From Euryodendron excelsum (lineage: Eukaryota; Streptophyta; Magnoliopsida; Ericales; Pentaphylacaceae): a DNA stretch of 64,000 nucleotides. Under the pieces are notes generated by a model that worked only from the letters and a program-made list of their open reading frames with translations, searched no databases and was not told the origin of the DNA. Below, one piece after another: positions 21,801 through 33,254 of this stretch. The stretch lies in assembly GCA_033060915.1 (NCBI GenBank), contig CM065381.1, forward strand, positions 34,667,836 through 34,731,835, in the 5' to 3' direction. Positions within the stretch are counted from its first letter, which is position 1, and every line of letters begins with the position of its first letter. Made by a program: the position numbers and the translations under genes.

Positions 21801-24306
21801 TCTCTTCAAAAATCTCTTCCTAAAAATCTCTTTTTCAACGTACTTTCCTAAAACTCTCCTCTTCAAAATTGTTTTAAAAAATTCCTTCCCAAAATCTGTT
21901 TTTCAAAACTCTCTTTTTCAACTCCTCTCCAAAATCTTTTCTTCAAAATCCACTTTCTAAAAACATTCCCCACAACTCTTTCCAAAAACTCTCTTCCCAA
22001 AATTTTTCTTCTAGAAACTCTCCTCTAGGATCTTCTTTCCAAAATTTACGTTTCTAAAAAATACACTTTCCAAAACTCCTTCTCTTTAAAATCTTTTTCC
22101 AAAAACTCTCTCTTCAAATTCACTTTCCAAAAGTTCCTCCCTAGGATTCCCTTCTAGAAAACCTTCGTTTCCAAAAACGCACTTTCTAAAAATCCCTTTT
22201 TCTTAGAGCCCAAATCGAGCCTTAGAGCCCACAATTAGGAAACCCTAATTTTCTTTCCAAAAACATGATTTTCAAACTTTGCCCCAAACCTAGGTTTCCA
22301 AAACCTCATGTTTTCACATCAAAAATATACATGTTTCCAAAACCTATTTTCTACGTCAAAACTATGGTTTTTCAAATCTCGGGTTTCTAAAACCTCCCTT
22401 TCCAAATCCTTGCCAAATCAAATCTTCCTTTTAGGAAACTGAATCAAATCTTCCCCTTTTAGGAAACTAGATCCAATCCTCCGTTTTTGGAAACGAAATC
22501 AAACCTTCCCTTTTAGAAACAAAATCCAACCCTTTCCTAATCCGACTTTTTATCCTTCCTAAACTTCCACTTTCCTAAACCCTAAGTTTCCAAAAACTTG
22601 AACATAAAAATCTTTCCTAATTCAACCCCCTTTTCAAATCTTAACTTTCCAAATTCAAGCTTTTAAACCTTTCCTAAATTCAAACCTTTCTTAATTTCAA
22701 GATTTTCTAAAATCTTAAATCTTTCTAAACTCTAAAACTTTCTAAATCCTAAACTTTCCAAATTTCAAATCTTTTCAAATCGAAAGTTTCCTAAATTCAA
22801 AACTTTCTTAAGTTAAAACTTTCTTAACTTCCAAGCTTTCTAAATTCTAAATCTTTCCAAAACTTCAACATCTTTCCAAATCCAAAACTTTTCTATTTTC
22901 AAAGCTTCCTTATTTGCAAAACCTTTCCTTTTTCAAAACCTTTCTTAAAATGAAGCTTTCTTAATTCAAAACTTTCCCTTTCTTAATTCAAACATTTCCT
23001 AAGTTGAAAACTTCCCTTTTTCAAACCTTTCCAAAAACGAAACTTTCCAATTTTCAAAACTTTCTAAACTCAAAGCTTTCTAAATTCAAAACTTTCCAAT
23101 TTTCAAAACTTCCTAATTTCAAAACCTTTCCTAAAACAACACTTTCCTAAGTTGAAACTTTCTTAAACCTAAACCTTTCCTAATTCAAAACTTTCCAAAA
23201 GTGAAACTTTCCTAATCCAAATCTTTCCTAAATTCCAAGTTTCCAAATTTTTCCAAATCTTCCAAATCCAACATTCCAATCCACTCTTTCTTAATCTCAA
23301 GTCTAGGTTTCCTAAACCTCCTTCCCAAAACCAAGTCTTTCCAAAATCAATCTTTCCAAAACAAGTCCAATCTTCTCAATTTCAATTTCCAATCTCCTCT
23401 TCCAATTTCAAATCAAATTCAATTTCCAATTCAATCTCCTCCTTCAAATCCACTCTTCTATTTTCAATCGGACTCCGGTCCGAACTACGACTAACCTGAT
23501 TCCCCCAAAAGGATACGTAGGCAACCTTCATAGGTGCGGTCACAATACTTTTCAAACTTTCAATTCCACCCTCATGGGTGCGGTTTCCAAAATCTTTCAA
23601 ATCTCAAATTCCAATCTATGTTCAAAATTCTAATTTCAAAAATTTCTATTTTCAAATTTCTACTTTCAATTTTCAAACCTTCCAATTTCAACTCCATCTC
23701 TTCAAATCAATTTCAAATCAATCTCTTTTCAAATCTATTTTTCAATTTTCTTAACTTGCACTTGCATATCATGTATCATGTTAGTTTTTTAGACATCGTT
23801 TTCCAAAGTGGATAGGATTGGACATGGGTTAATTAAAGACTCTCATAGGTGAATCTAGGGTAGATTGATATGTAGGTACCGAAAGGGCGGGGTAGGGTGA
23901 TAGCTTAGTGCGTCTTCCCTACACGTAACCAACCTCTGAACCTAGGATCACTGATTTCAAAGACCAAAAAGGAGTTATTTTTCTAAAAAGGGCTAAATGT
24001 TTTCCAAAGGTTGCCAAACAACCCGTTTTCCTTAAAAACCCTCTCTTGAGGATGCTTTCCAAAATCGTTTTTCAAAAACCCTAAGTGTAGTCTTCGGATT
24101 ATTCTTAGTTTTTAGGTGACCTAACTCACCTTAATCAAGTTAGGTGGCGACTCCGAATCCTTTTCAAAAGCCCTTTATTCAAATAAAATTTTCAATTCAA
24201 ACCTAGTCGCACTCACTCTTCTAGGAGGGTGAGTTCTAACAAGAGAGTACATCATTTTTCCCGTTTGTGTGTTTATTCCTCGAGTGCGAAAAATCTAGGC
24301 GCGACA
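18844..24306 (+). mobile_element. LTR-A copy 4, complete
   Basis: 5463-bp LTR on the plus strand, TGTAAGCACCCC to GGCGCGACA. In order: 81-bp array (19130-19615), 29-bp array (19620-19960), ~157-bp repeats (20040-20540) and a near-TATA palindrome with arms TGGCGCCACTA/TAGTGGCGCCA (about 20765-20790). Then TATAAATA (20881-20888), CATACACTC minisatellite (about 21030-21090), a candidate donor G|GTAGGT (21226), a G-poor half, and the conserved hairpin 24119-24145 with TGGCGACTCC at 24145-24154. It is preceded by a polypurine tract and followed by a second 3'UTR piece, so flanks are not target duplications (GCAGC versus ACCAT). Confidence 0.9.
24119..24154 (+). promoter_or_regulatory. Conserved LTR 3'-end hairpin plus PBS-core copy (type example)
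   Basis: Arms ACCTAACT (24119-24126) and AGTTAGGT (24138-24145) with an 11-nt loop. It is followed without gap by TGGCGACTCC, identical to the first ten bases of the PBS and so able to pair with the same tRNA 3' end. It lies about 150 bp before the LTR end. Function is unknown; transcript structure near the primer site is one possibility. Confidence 0.65.
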
Positions 24307-24867
24307 ACCATCATGTTCAAAATACATCAAAACATCAATTTTCACTATTCACATAATTCAAACGAAGTTCTAAACATCAAAATCAACAAAATTTGAAAAC
24401 TCACTTTTTGGAAGTTCTCCGGCGAAATCTTCTCTTCCGGCGGCTTTTCCGACGACGTGGTCTCCTTCCGGCAATTACCCATGGTCTCCAAGAAGTGCCC
24501 TTTCATGGTTCAAATTGATTTTCACACAGAGTCTCTCGGATTTGCGAAAACTCTCCACAATGCCGTGGCTGTTCGAACTAGAAATTTTCTGGTTTTAACT
24601 CCAAGCCTGGCGCCACTAGCAGAGGCGCCAAGCATTTTCTGCCAAAGGCGCCACTACTAGTGGCACCAGTTGTAAATTTTGGGCAACTTTGCCCCCTTTC
24701 CCGCCAAACCTCATTTTCGAAGGCCTTTTTGGCCCGATCTCCGTTTTCGACCCCCGTTGTCAAAAGATTTCCAATGTCCGTCCCTCCGACTGCCTCGCGG
24801 TCAACATGGGACTCTTACTTTATCATTTTCTGTCTTTGACAAGCAAAGACAGAAAAAGAGGAGCAGC
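24307..24867 (+). other. 3'UTR remnant and polypurine tract, second array unit
   Basis: About 560 bp, homologous to 18250-18843, starting exactly after the LTR end GCGACA at ACCATC. The first unit reads ...AAACAACCATC at this point, so a short ACA microhomology marks the join. It ends with the purine tract before TGTAAGC at 24868. It contains the same GGCGCC palindromes and the TTCTGTCTTTG/CAAAGACAGAA hairpin. Confidence 0.7.
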
Positions 24868-27800
24868 TGTAAGCACCCCATTTTTTATCGCTCAGCAGTC
24901 TACGCTCCGTCCAGACTTGTACTCAAGTTAATATAGACGTATTCCAATCGAAACCAACTTTCTAAGTCCAAATCACGTCTGTCCATTGCTTCGCGGGCCC
25001 ACCAGGCCCAAATAGAGGCAAAATGACCAAAATGCCCTTAGGGGCATTTTAATCCTCGAGCCGGTTCCAAATCAGGCACATCTTTCCGAAGACGATAAGA
25101 ACCATTCCCAATCCCAACCCTCTCTCGAGACAGTTTATTCCTTGAGACAGTTTCAAGTCAGGCACATCTTTTCGAAGACGATAAGACCCCTTTCCAATTC
25201 CAATCCCTCTCTCGAGATGATTCCAAATCAAGCACGTCTTTCCGAAGACGGTAAGACCCCTTTCCAATTTCAATCCCTCTCTCTCAATAGTTTATTTCTC
25301 AAGACGGTTCGACACGTTTTTTGAAAAAAATCTTTTCGAAACAGTAAGCCCCTTTAAACCTGTCGACCGGGACAAGACCCCAACTCCCCTAGATGGTAGA
25401 ACGGTCCACCTTTGGCGCTTGCTAGCCCGCCAATGCAAAAATGTCCGTTTAGGCACGCCTTCTGAGAAATTTGACTTCTCAGGCGCTAAGTCCTTTTAGC
25501 AGCTTCCTAAGATCAGGCATTCTCGGGAATGATCGCAAACCGTCAGAGTAGCGGAAATACTCGCAAACAGGTCGATATAAGGAATTTCCAACAAACCCCT
25601 GTATCACGCGACCGCCGTCAGAGTGGCAAAAATACTCAAAACTCAGGTCAACACCGGTGCCTGGTAGCCCACTTCGGTGAAAAATGACCAAACTGCCCCT
25701 AGGGCCATTTTTCGGCATGTTTCTCTAGAACGCATTTGAGTCTTCAGAACGGGAAGTCCAAGCTTCCAAGATTGTCTTAAAAGCAATCCGGCATGATTAT
25801 GTGCCTTCTAGTCAGTTTCGAGCCAATTTCGAGACATTTCGGTCAAGATGACCATTTTGCCTCTAGGCGTCCGAACGCCCCGGAAACTACGCCGGCTCTG
25901 GGTATCAAACCAGTAACCTCCCGGGAATACTTCTTATAGTATTCCTGACCTTTCTCTACCTTCCCAGATCATTCCGAGTCAATTTCGGCAAACCCAGTAC
26001 AAAATGACCGTTTTGCCCCTAGTGAGCCAATCTCCTTTTCCAACCACACCGGCTCTCGGTATCAAACTGGTAACTTTCCGAGAATGTTTTTTATAGTTTC
26101 TCAACATTTCTTCATCCTTTTGGATCATTCCAAGTCAGTTATGGTAAACCTGGTGTGAAATGACAGTTTTGCCCCTAGTGGGCCAGTCACCTTTTCCAAC
26201 CACACCGGCTCTGGGAATCAAACTGGCAACCTTTGGGAACATTCTGAATAATGTTTCCAAATCTCAATTCTTCTTCCGGGATAGTCCGAGTCCGTCCCGA
26301 CAGCTTTCCAACTCGATTGACCATTTTGCCCCTAACGGCTCGGTCAACCTCTCTGACACATCCTATCCTCATTTTTCAAGTCAAATACCTCCGGGACACT
26401 ATTCTAAGTGTTCCTGCCCTGTTCCAGCTCTCTGGGTCATTCCCGGCCTCTTCAAACCATTCCCGGACTTTCCGAAGTCACTCCTAGTGAAGCCAGACTG
26501 AAAATTGCATGGTAGTCACTAGTATAGGTGCCCAAATCTAGTCAAAGATACGTTGTTTGCCGACCTAAATACTTTCCTAACTGGCTGGCGCCACTCCTAG
26601 TGGCGCCAAGAGGAATTTTACCCTAGCGCCACTACAACAGGCGCTAGGTCTGTCCTACCTCTATAAACACAGAGCCTCTTCCAGCGTGAAACAGGTCCGT
26701 AAACTTAGTCTAAAAGTACTAATATTTGATATACAGAGCTCGAACACTCCCAAAACCCTAGCTTCTCTAGGTTTTCCAAACCCTAGCCACCATACACTAA
26801 ACCCTAGCTTCTATACACTCATACACACCCCCGTACACTAATACACTAGCCTCCAACCTTCCTTTGAAGACTTGAAGAGCTGCAATCTGAAGTTTGAAGA
26901 TTAAAGACAACTCTTGAGGATTGAAGACGAAGATCAAGACGAAGATCGAAGACAAGCAAGGTGCGCAAAATAAACAAGACACAAGATAGGTTTTCTATTT
27001 AATTTTTTGCACTTCCCCCCTCTCTCTTCTCTCTCCTAACCCACTTAGGTTTTCTCTATTTTAATTCCCCATCTCTTTCCCCCCGTTTCTTTGCATGCTT
27101 GAAACAAGGGGACTCCCAATCCATGTGTAGGATTAAACTATTGGAGGGTCATCGTGTCGAGGGCTTTCCTTTAGGCTAACCGGAGACCACGTGGGTTCGG
27201 CCCCCTTAATTATGTGGTGAAGCCTTAACCTTGTATGTTCACGACCCAAATTTGCATTGTGCATATCATTATCCTGCATTCTTCCAAAAATCGTTTTCAA
27301 ACTCATTTTCAAAACTTGCATCAAACTTGTTTTCAAAATTGCATCAAAATCTCCTTTTTCAAAACATGTTTTTAAAATCACAATCCTAGGGTAATTCTAG
27401 CCTTTCCATGGCTAGGATTGCTTTAGGAAAGTGTTACATTCAAAGTGAACAATATCGTTCGTATTTTCAACCCTTATTGTTTTCAAGACCACTTTCTTAA
27501 AGTGGTTCTAGCCTTCTTATGGTTAGAATCGCTTTAGAAAATGGAGACATTTTTTATACTTTCCAAAAAAAATTTTTTTCAAAAATCTCTTTTCCTAAAA
27601 CCTCCTCTTTCAACGTGCTTTCTAAAAACTCTCCTTTCCAAAGTTGTTTTCAAAAACTCCCTCCAAAAATCTATTTTTCAAAACTCCCTTTTTCAACTCC
27701 TTTCCAAAATCCTCTCCCCAAAATCCACTTTCTAAAAACGCTCCAAAAAAAAAATCTTTCCAAAAACTCTCTCCAACAATCTTCTACCAAAATTCACTTT

Positions 27801-30531
27801 CCTAAAAACTCTTTCTAAAATCTTCCCTCTAGAAACTCCTCTCTAGGATTTCCTTCCAAAAACTTGTTCCCAAAAAACACACTTTTCAAAAAATCATTTT
27901 TCTTGGTGCCCAAGTCAAGCCCTAGAACCCACAATTAGGAAACCCTAATTTTCTTTCCAAAAAACATGGTTTTTCAAACTTGCCTTAAAATCTAAGTTTC
28001 CAAAACCTCATGTTTTCACATCAAAACTATATATATTTCCAAAACCTCCTATTTTCTACGTCAAAACTATAGCCTTCCAAATCTAGGGTTCCAAAGTTGT
28101 TTTCAAAAACTCCCTCCAAAAATCTATTTTTCAACTCCTTTCTAAAATCCTCTCCCCAAAATCCACTTTCTAAAAACGCTCCAAAAAAAAATCTTTCCAA
28201 AAACTCTCTCCAACAATCTTCTACCAAAATTCACTTTCCTAAAAACTCTTTCTAAAATCTTCCCTCTAGAAACTCCTTTCTAGGATTTTCTTCCAAAACT
28301 TGTTCCCAAAAAATACACTTTCCAAAAAATCCTTTTTTTTGGTGCCCAAGTCAAGCCCTAGAACCCACAATTAGGAAACCCTAATTTTCTTTCCAAAAAA
28401 TATGGTTTTCAAACTTGCCTTAAAACCTAAGTTTCCAAAACCTCTTGTTTTCACATCAAAACTATACATATTTCCAAAACCTCCTATTTCCTACGTCAAA
28501 ACTATAGCCTTCCAAATCTAGGGTTTCTAAAACCTCCCTTTCCAAATCCTTGTCAATTCCAATCTTCCTTTTAGGAAACCAAATCTCATCTTTCCTTTAG
28601 GAAACCAAATCCCATCTTTCCTTTAGGAAACCAAATCCAATCTCCTCATTTAGGAAACTAGATCCAATCCTCCGTTTATGGAAACAAAATCAAAGCACTT
28701 CTTCTTAGGAACAAAATCCAATCCCTTCCTAATCCAACTCTTTTCTAATCTTCTACTTTCCTAAATCTTAACTTGAACATAAAAATCTTTCCTAAATTTT
28801 AAAACTCAAAATCTAAATCTTTCCTAATTCAACTCTCTCCTAATTTCCTACCCTTCCAAACCCTAAGTTTCCTAAAACTTCCAAATCTTTCCTTAAACAT
28901 TGAGCTTTCAAATCTTTCCTAATTCAACCCTTTCCTAATTCTACCCTTTCCAAATCTTAACTTTCCAAATCCAAGTTTTCAAATCTTTCCTAAACTCAAC
29001 CTTTTCTAATCTCAAGATTTTCTAAAATTAAAACTCTAAAAACTTTCTAAATCTTAAACTTTCCTAAACTTTAAATCTTTTCAAATCCAAAGCTTTCTAA
29101 ACTCAAAACTTTCTTAATTCAAAACTTTCTTAAGTTGAAACTTTCTTAATTCAAACCTTTTCTAAATCTTTTCTAATTTAAAATCTTTTCAAATTCTAAG
29201 CTTCCCAAGTTCAAAACTTTCCTAAGATGAAATTTTCCAAATTCTAAACCTTTTTTAAACAAAACTTTTTCTAATTCAAAACATTTCTAAATTCAACATT
29301 TTCCTATTTCAAAACCTTTCTTAAAATAAAACTTTCTTAATTCAAAACTTTCCTAATTCCAAAACTTTCCTAAGTTGAAACTTTCTTAAAACGAAACTTT
29401 CCTAAGTTCAAACTTTTCTAAAACAAAACTTTCCTAATTCGAACCTTTCCTAATTCCAATTTTTCTCCAATCTTCCAAGTCCAAGTATTCAAGTTAATTC
29501 TTCTCTAAAATCTTTCCAAGTCAAATCCAATCCTTCTTTTCTAAGTCTCAAGTCTTTCTAGGTTTCCTAAAACCAAGTATTTCAAAATCAAATCGTTTCA
29601 AATCTTCTAATCAAAGTTCAATCTCTCAATTTTTCAATTCAATTTCCAACTCAATCTTTTTCTTTTTCCAAATCAACTCTTCTATCTTCAATCAGACTCT
29701 TGTCCGAACTACGACTGACCTGATTTCTCCAAAAAGATACGTAGGCAACCCTCATGGGTGCGGTCACAACTTCTTTCAAATTTCAAATTCCTCCACATTT
29801 TTCAAATTCCACAATCTTTTCAAATCTCCAATCTGTTTTCAAACTTCCAATTTCAAATTTCTATTTCCAAATCTCTACTTCTAATTTTTCAAACTTTCTA
29901 ATTTCAAATCTTTTTTCTAAAATCAAATCAATTTCTTTTCAAATCTATTCCCAAATCTATTTTTCAATTCTCTTTTCTTGCACTTGCATATCATGCATCA
30001 TGTTGATTTCTTTTCAAAATTTCTTTTTCAAAGTGGATAGGATTGACCATTAGTTAGTTAAAGACTCTCATAGGTGAATCTAGGATAGATTGACATGTAG
30101 GTATCGAAAGGGCGAGGTAGGGTGATGGCTTAGTGCGTCTTCCCTACACGTAACCAACCTTCGAACCTAGATCACTGATTTCAAAGACCAAAAAAGAGTT
30201 ATTTTTCAAAAAGGGCTAAATGTTTTATAAAGGTTGCCAAACAACCTGTTTTCCTAAAAAAACCCTCTCTCGAGGTGATATTTTCAAAATCGTTTTTCAA
30301 AAACCCTAAGTGTAGTTTTCGGATTATGCTTAGTTTTTAGGTGACCTAACTCACCTTAATCAAGTTAGGTAGCGACTCCAAATCTTTTCTAAGAAGCCCT
30401 TTATTCAAATCTATTTTCAATTCAAACCTAGTAGCACTCATTCTTCTAGGAGGGTGAGTTCTAACGAGAGAGTACAGCATTTTTCCCGCGTGTGTGAGTA
30501 TTCCTCGAGTGCAAAAAATCTGGGTGCAACA
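24868..30531 (+). mobile_element. LTR-A copy 5, complete, with internal duplication
   Basis: 5664-bp plus-strand LTR, TGTAAGCACCCC to GGTGCAACA. U3 has a shortened hairpin array (25060-25310, unit type CGTCTT/AAGACG as in copy 1). The TATA box is altered to TATAAACA (26662-26669) and the donor site is altered (GATAGG for GGTAGG). A ~453-bp tandem duplication lies at 27638-28535. The conserved hairpin at 30344-30370 has perfect arms, but the adjacent PBS-core copy is mutated (TAGCGACTCC). It is closer to copy 1 than to copy 4. The right flank AACAAGAGG is LTR-B sequence. Confidence 0.88.
27638..28535 (+). repeat. ~453-bp tandem duplication inside LTR-A copy 5
   Basis: 27638-28090 and 28091 to about 28535 are near-identical direct repeats: both begin CCAAAGTTGTTTTC and run to the same TCTAGGGTT end. 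No other LTR-A copy here has the second unit. Confidence 0.85.
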
Positions 30532-31419
30532 AACAAGAGGACCTTAGGTCGATGCCTAAGGGAAGCTTTAGGGAAGCCACCGAGTGGGGGTTCTCCCTTT
30601 AGCCCACCTTATCATGCTATGGACCATAGGTCCCTTGCAATGTGGTGTGGTCTTTTAGCCTTGTATGGTTTCATGATCCCCTTTGCATATGGTTACTATA
30701 TTTATGTATTGCATGCTTGGCTCCATTTTCATACTCATCACTATTTTCTAAAAACCCTAATTATTTCTATTTCCATGTCATTCTCAATCTCCATGTTCAA
30801 GTGTTTTCCTAAAGATAGTTCTAAGAGTTGGTTTCTTGAAGCCTAGAACTAAATCTTAATTTCCAAGCCTTAACTACTTTCTTTGCATTTTCATATAGTT
30901 CTCTTGAATTTTTGCATAAAAATGATTTCAAAACCACCCTTCAAAAGGGTCTTTCCAAAATCCCTACAATTTTAAGTTTTCACCAAAAGTGGCTTTCAAA
31001 GTCTTGTATTCTATGTTGATTTTCAAAATTTTACTCTCTTGAATTGTGTGGTTGGAATGGTCCCCATGGAACCCTCTTTTGTGTGGTATCCCTATAATGA
31101 GTGGTTTTCAACATCATAAGAGTGGTTTTCCAAAACCTCCTTTTCAAAAAAATGATTTTCAAAAGTTCATTCTTTTTAGTTTTCAATCAAAGAAGTTTTC
31201 AAAACTATCTTTCATATATTGGTTTTCCAAAGTTTCACTCACTTGAGTTAGTGATTATAATGGTTCCAATGCAACCCTCCCTTGAGTGGTTTCCAAATAC
31301 TAACCATATGAACCCAACACTCGAGTAGTTTTCATAAAATAGTTTTCAAAATACCCCTTTCAAGTTTCATGCATAAAACCACTAGGTCCAAACCCTAGTT
31401 CAAAACCACTCTCCAAAAC

Positions 31420-31640
31420 CACCTTTCAAAACCCTAGGTTAACTTGACCCTAGTTGTCCAACCCTAGGTTAATCTAATCCAAGTTAGTTAACCCCAGGTC
31501 AACCAAACCTTAGGTTAACCTAACCCTAGTTAGTTAAACCTAGGTCAATCCAAACGTAGTCAAACCTAACCCTAGTTGTCTAACCCTAGGTCAACTTAGC
31601 CCAAGTTACTTAACCCTAGGTCAACCATTCCACAGTTATT
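31420..31640 (+). repeat. ~30-bp tandem repeats in LTR-B
   Basis: Degenerate units containing ACCCTAGGTTAAC and CCTAGTTAGTTAACC words. The better copy in LTR-B2 (54023-54300) shows a clear 30-bp period. The CCCTAGG words look a little telomere-like but the period and sequence do not match a telomere repeat. Confidence 0.7.
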
Positions 31641-32451
31641 AAACTTCAAGGCTCCAATCTCAAGACCACTAAAATCACATTTCAAATCAAAAATGGATTT
31701 TCATAGCATGCCTTCAAAAACCTTATCCTTCTCCTTTAAGTTCTCAAACCAAACTAAAAGTTTTTTAAAAACTCCATAACCTTTCTCAACCTATTGTCAA
31801 AAATGCATTTTAAATCCTCTCAACTTAAGGTGGTTAGACACCTACCATTTCTCAAAGCTATTTTCAAAAGCTCACAACCCTAAAGTAATCTTAACTGTTC
31901 CATGGTTAGGGTTTTCAAAAGGAGGTGATACATCGAGTGAAACCTATATGGTTCACATTAGGGTTTCTAAAACCCTAAGTGTTTTCCAAAGACTTTTTCA
32001 AAACCAACCTTCAAATACCATATGCTGGAAGCAACCCTAGGCCACTTATGGTTAGGGTTGTTCAAGTTCAAGTGATATATTCAAACAAGGATTCCAAAAC
32101 CCTAAAGATCTCTAAACCCTAAGGGGAGTTTCTAGCCCTTCCTTCAAAAAGTATTTTCAAAATTCATAAGCCTTGAAGGAGTTTAGCTTTCAATAGCTAA
32201 CGTCTTAAGGGTAATGATACATCAATATACCTTTCATAAGGTGTTCCAAAAACATTTCAAAAACTCCCTTAAGTTACTTTTAAAGCACTTCAAAATTTTC
32301 CCAAGTTTTATTTTAAAAGTATTTTTTCAAACTCTGTTGAGTTGTTTCAATACTTTCCAAAGACCTCTCAAGTTCAATGTTCAAAAATATTTTCAAATCC
32401 TCAAGTTTTATTTCAAGTCAAAACTCTTGAATCTACAGTCTTAAAGCCTTT

Positions 32452-33015
32452 TGCAAGTGGGATTTTTCGGAAAGGCCTGGCCAATCACGCAAGCCAATGT
32501 TGACGAGTCCAAACTCTCTGCAAGAAAGAGAAGTTAGAATTAGTCGACCCTTGTTGGGCCGATCACACTCCAATAACTAAGTTAGCAAGCTTAATCAAGA
32601 GTTGAATAGATAAAGTCATATATACTTGGAGTTAATTATCCATACCTGACTCTTGAGATTTTGGTATTTATAGTGTGATCGATGGAGTGTTTTGCTCTTG
32701 GCCTACTAGCAGGTCATCATGGCCTGTTGGATAGGCTTCATCATTTGCCGCCGACTAACCGCATGCTGGGCTTGCCTTACCGTCGCTCAAAAATCCGGCT
32801 GATAGGACGTGCAGGTCGACATCGTGTGGGGAGCCGCTGATGTATTTAATACAGGTCAACTCCGCATTTAATGCTCTGAGACCGCTAGCGGTTTGGGCTC
32901 ACCTTTTGGGGTTTTGGGCCTAGGTCAACATCAGGTCGACACACTTGGCCAGACTGTCCTTTAGTGCTTGATTGGGCCTAACCTGATAGATTGGGTCGTG
33001 TGCATTTACCCCACA
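32452..33015 (-). mobile_element. 3' LTR-C of Tat element
   Basis: 564 bp, TG...CA bounded (minus strand TGTGGGGTAAATGC to TTGCA). TATA box on the minus strand at 32672-32665. Paired with 49457-50051. Confidence 0.9.
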
Positions 33016-33031
33016 ATTGCCCCCAGCCCTT
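33016..33031 (-). other. Polypurine tract of Tat element
   Basis: Minus strand AAGGGCTGGGGGCAAT directly upstream of the 3' LTR TGTGGGG, the normal position for the plus-strand primer. Confidence 0.7.
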
Positions 33032-33245
33032 GTGTCATTTTGAATTTCCAAACGACCAAGGGCTGCATCGGGTCATAATGGCACCCCTTCAGGTGTACGG
33101 CCGTTTCTTCTGTTACCCGGCCACGTGGACGGTGGGGATGTAAAGCTGTGTTGATGGGATGCCGCCAAATCGATGGCCGATGTGACGATTCGACAGAGCG
33201 ACATGATTGCTGCCATTTTCCCACGCGCGACCGATGACTCGCATG

Positions 33246-33254
33246 TATATAAAA
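33246..33254 (+). promoter_or_regulatory. TATA box for the antisense gene
   Basis: TATATAAAA on the plus strand, about 230 bp inside the 3' LTR boundary and 171 bp before the likely start codon (33417). It points against pol, implying the antisense ORF has its own promoter rather than using an LTR. Confidence 0.6.

Noticed and set aside
18844..24306. Reading LTR-A in the TGTCGC...TTACA direction
   Set aside because: PBS after the GCGACA end, polypurine tract before TGTAAGC and TATA-box direction all fix the opposite sense.
30454..30846. 130-residue plus-strand ORF
   Set aside because: It crosses the LTR-A / LTR-B junction at 30531 and has no family motif; both flanks are noncoding LTR.
31420..31640. 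CCCTAGG-rich tract as an interstitial telomere repeat
   Set aside because: The unit is about 30 bp and lacks CCCTAAA tandem runs; it is an LTR-B minisatellite.
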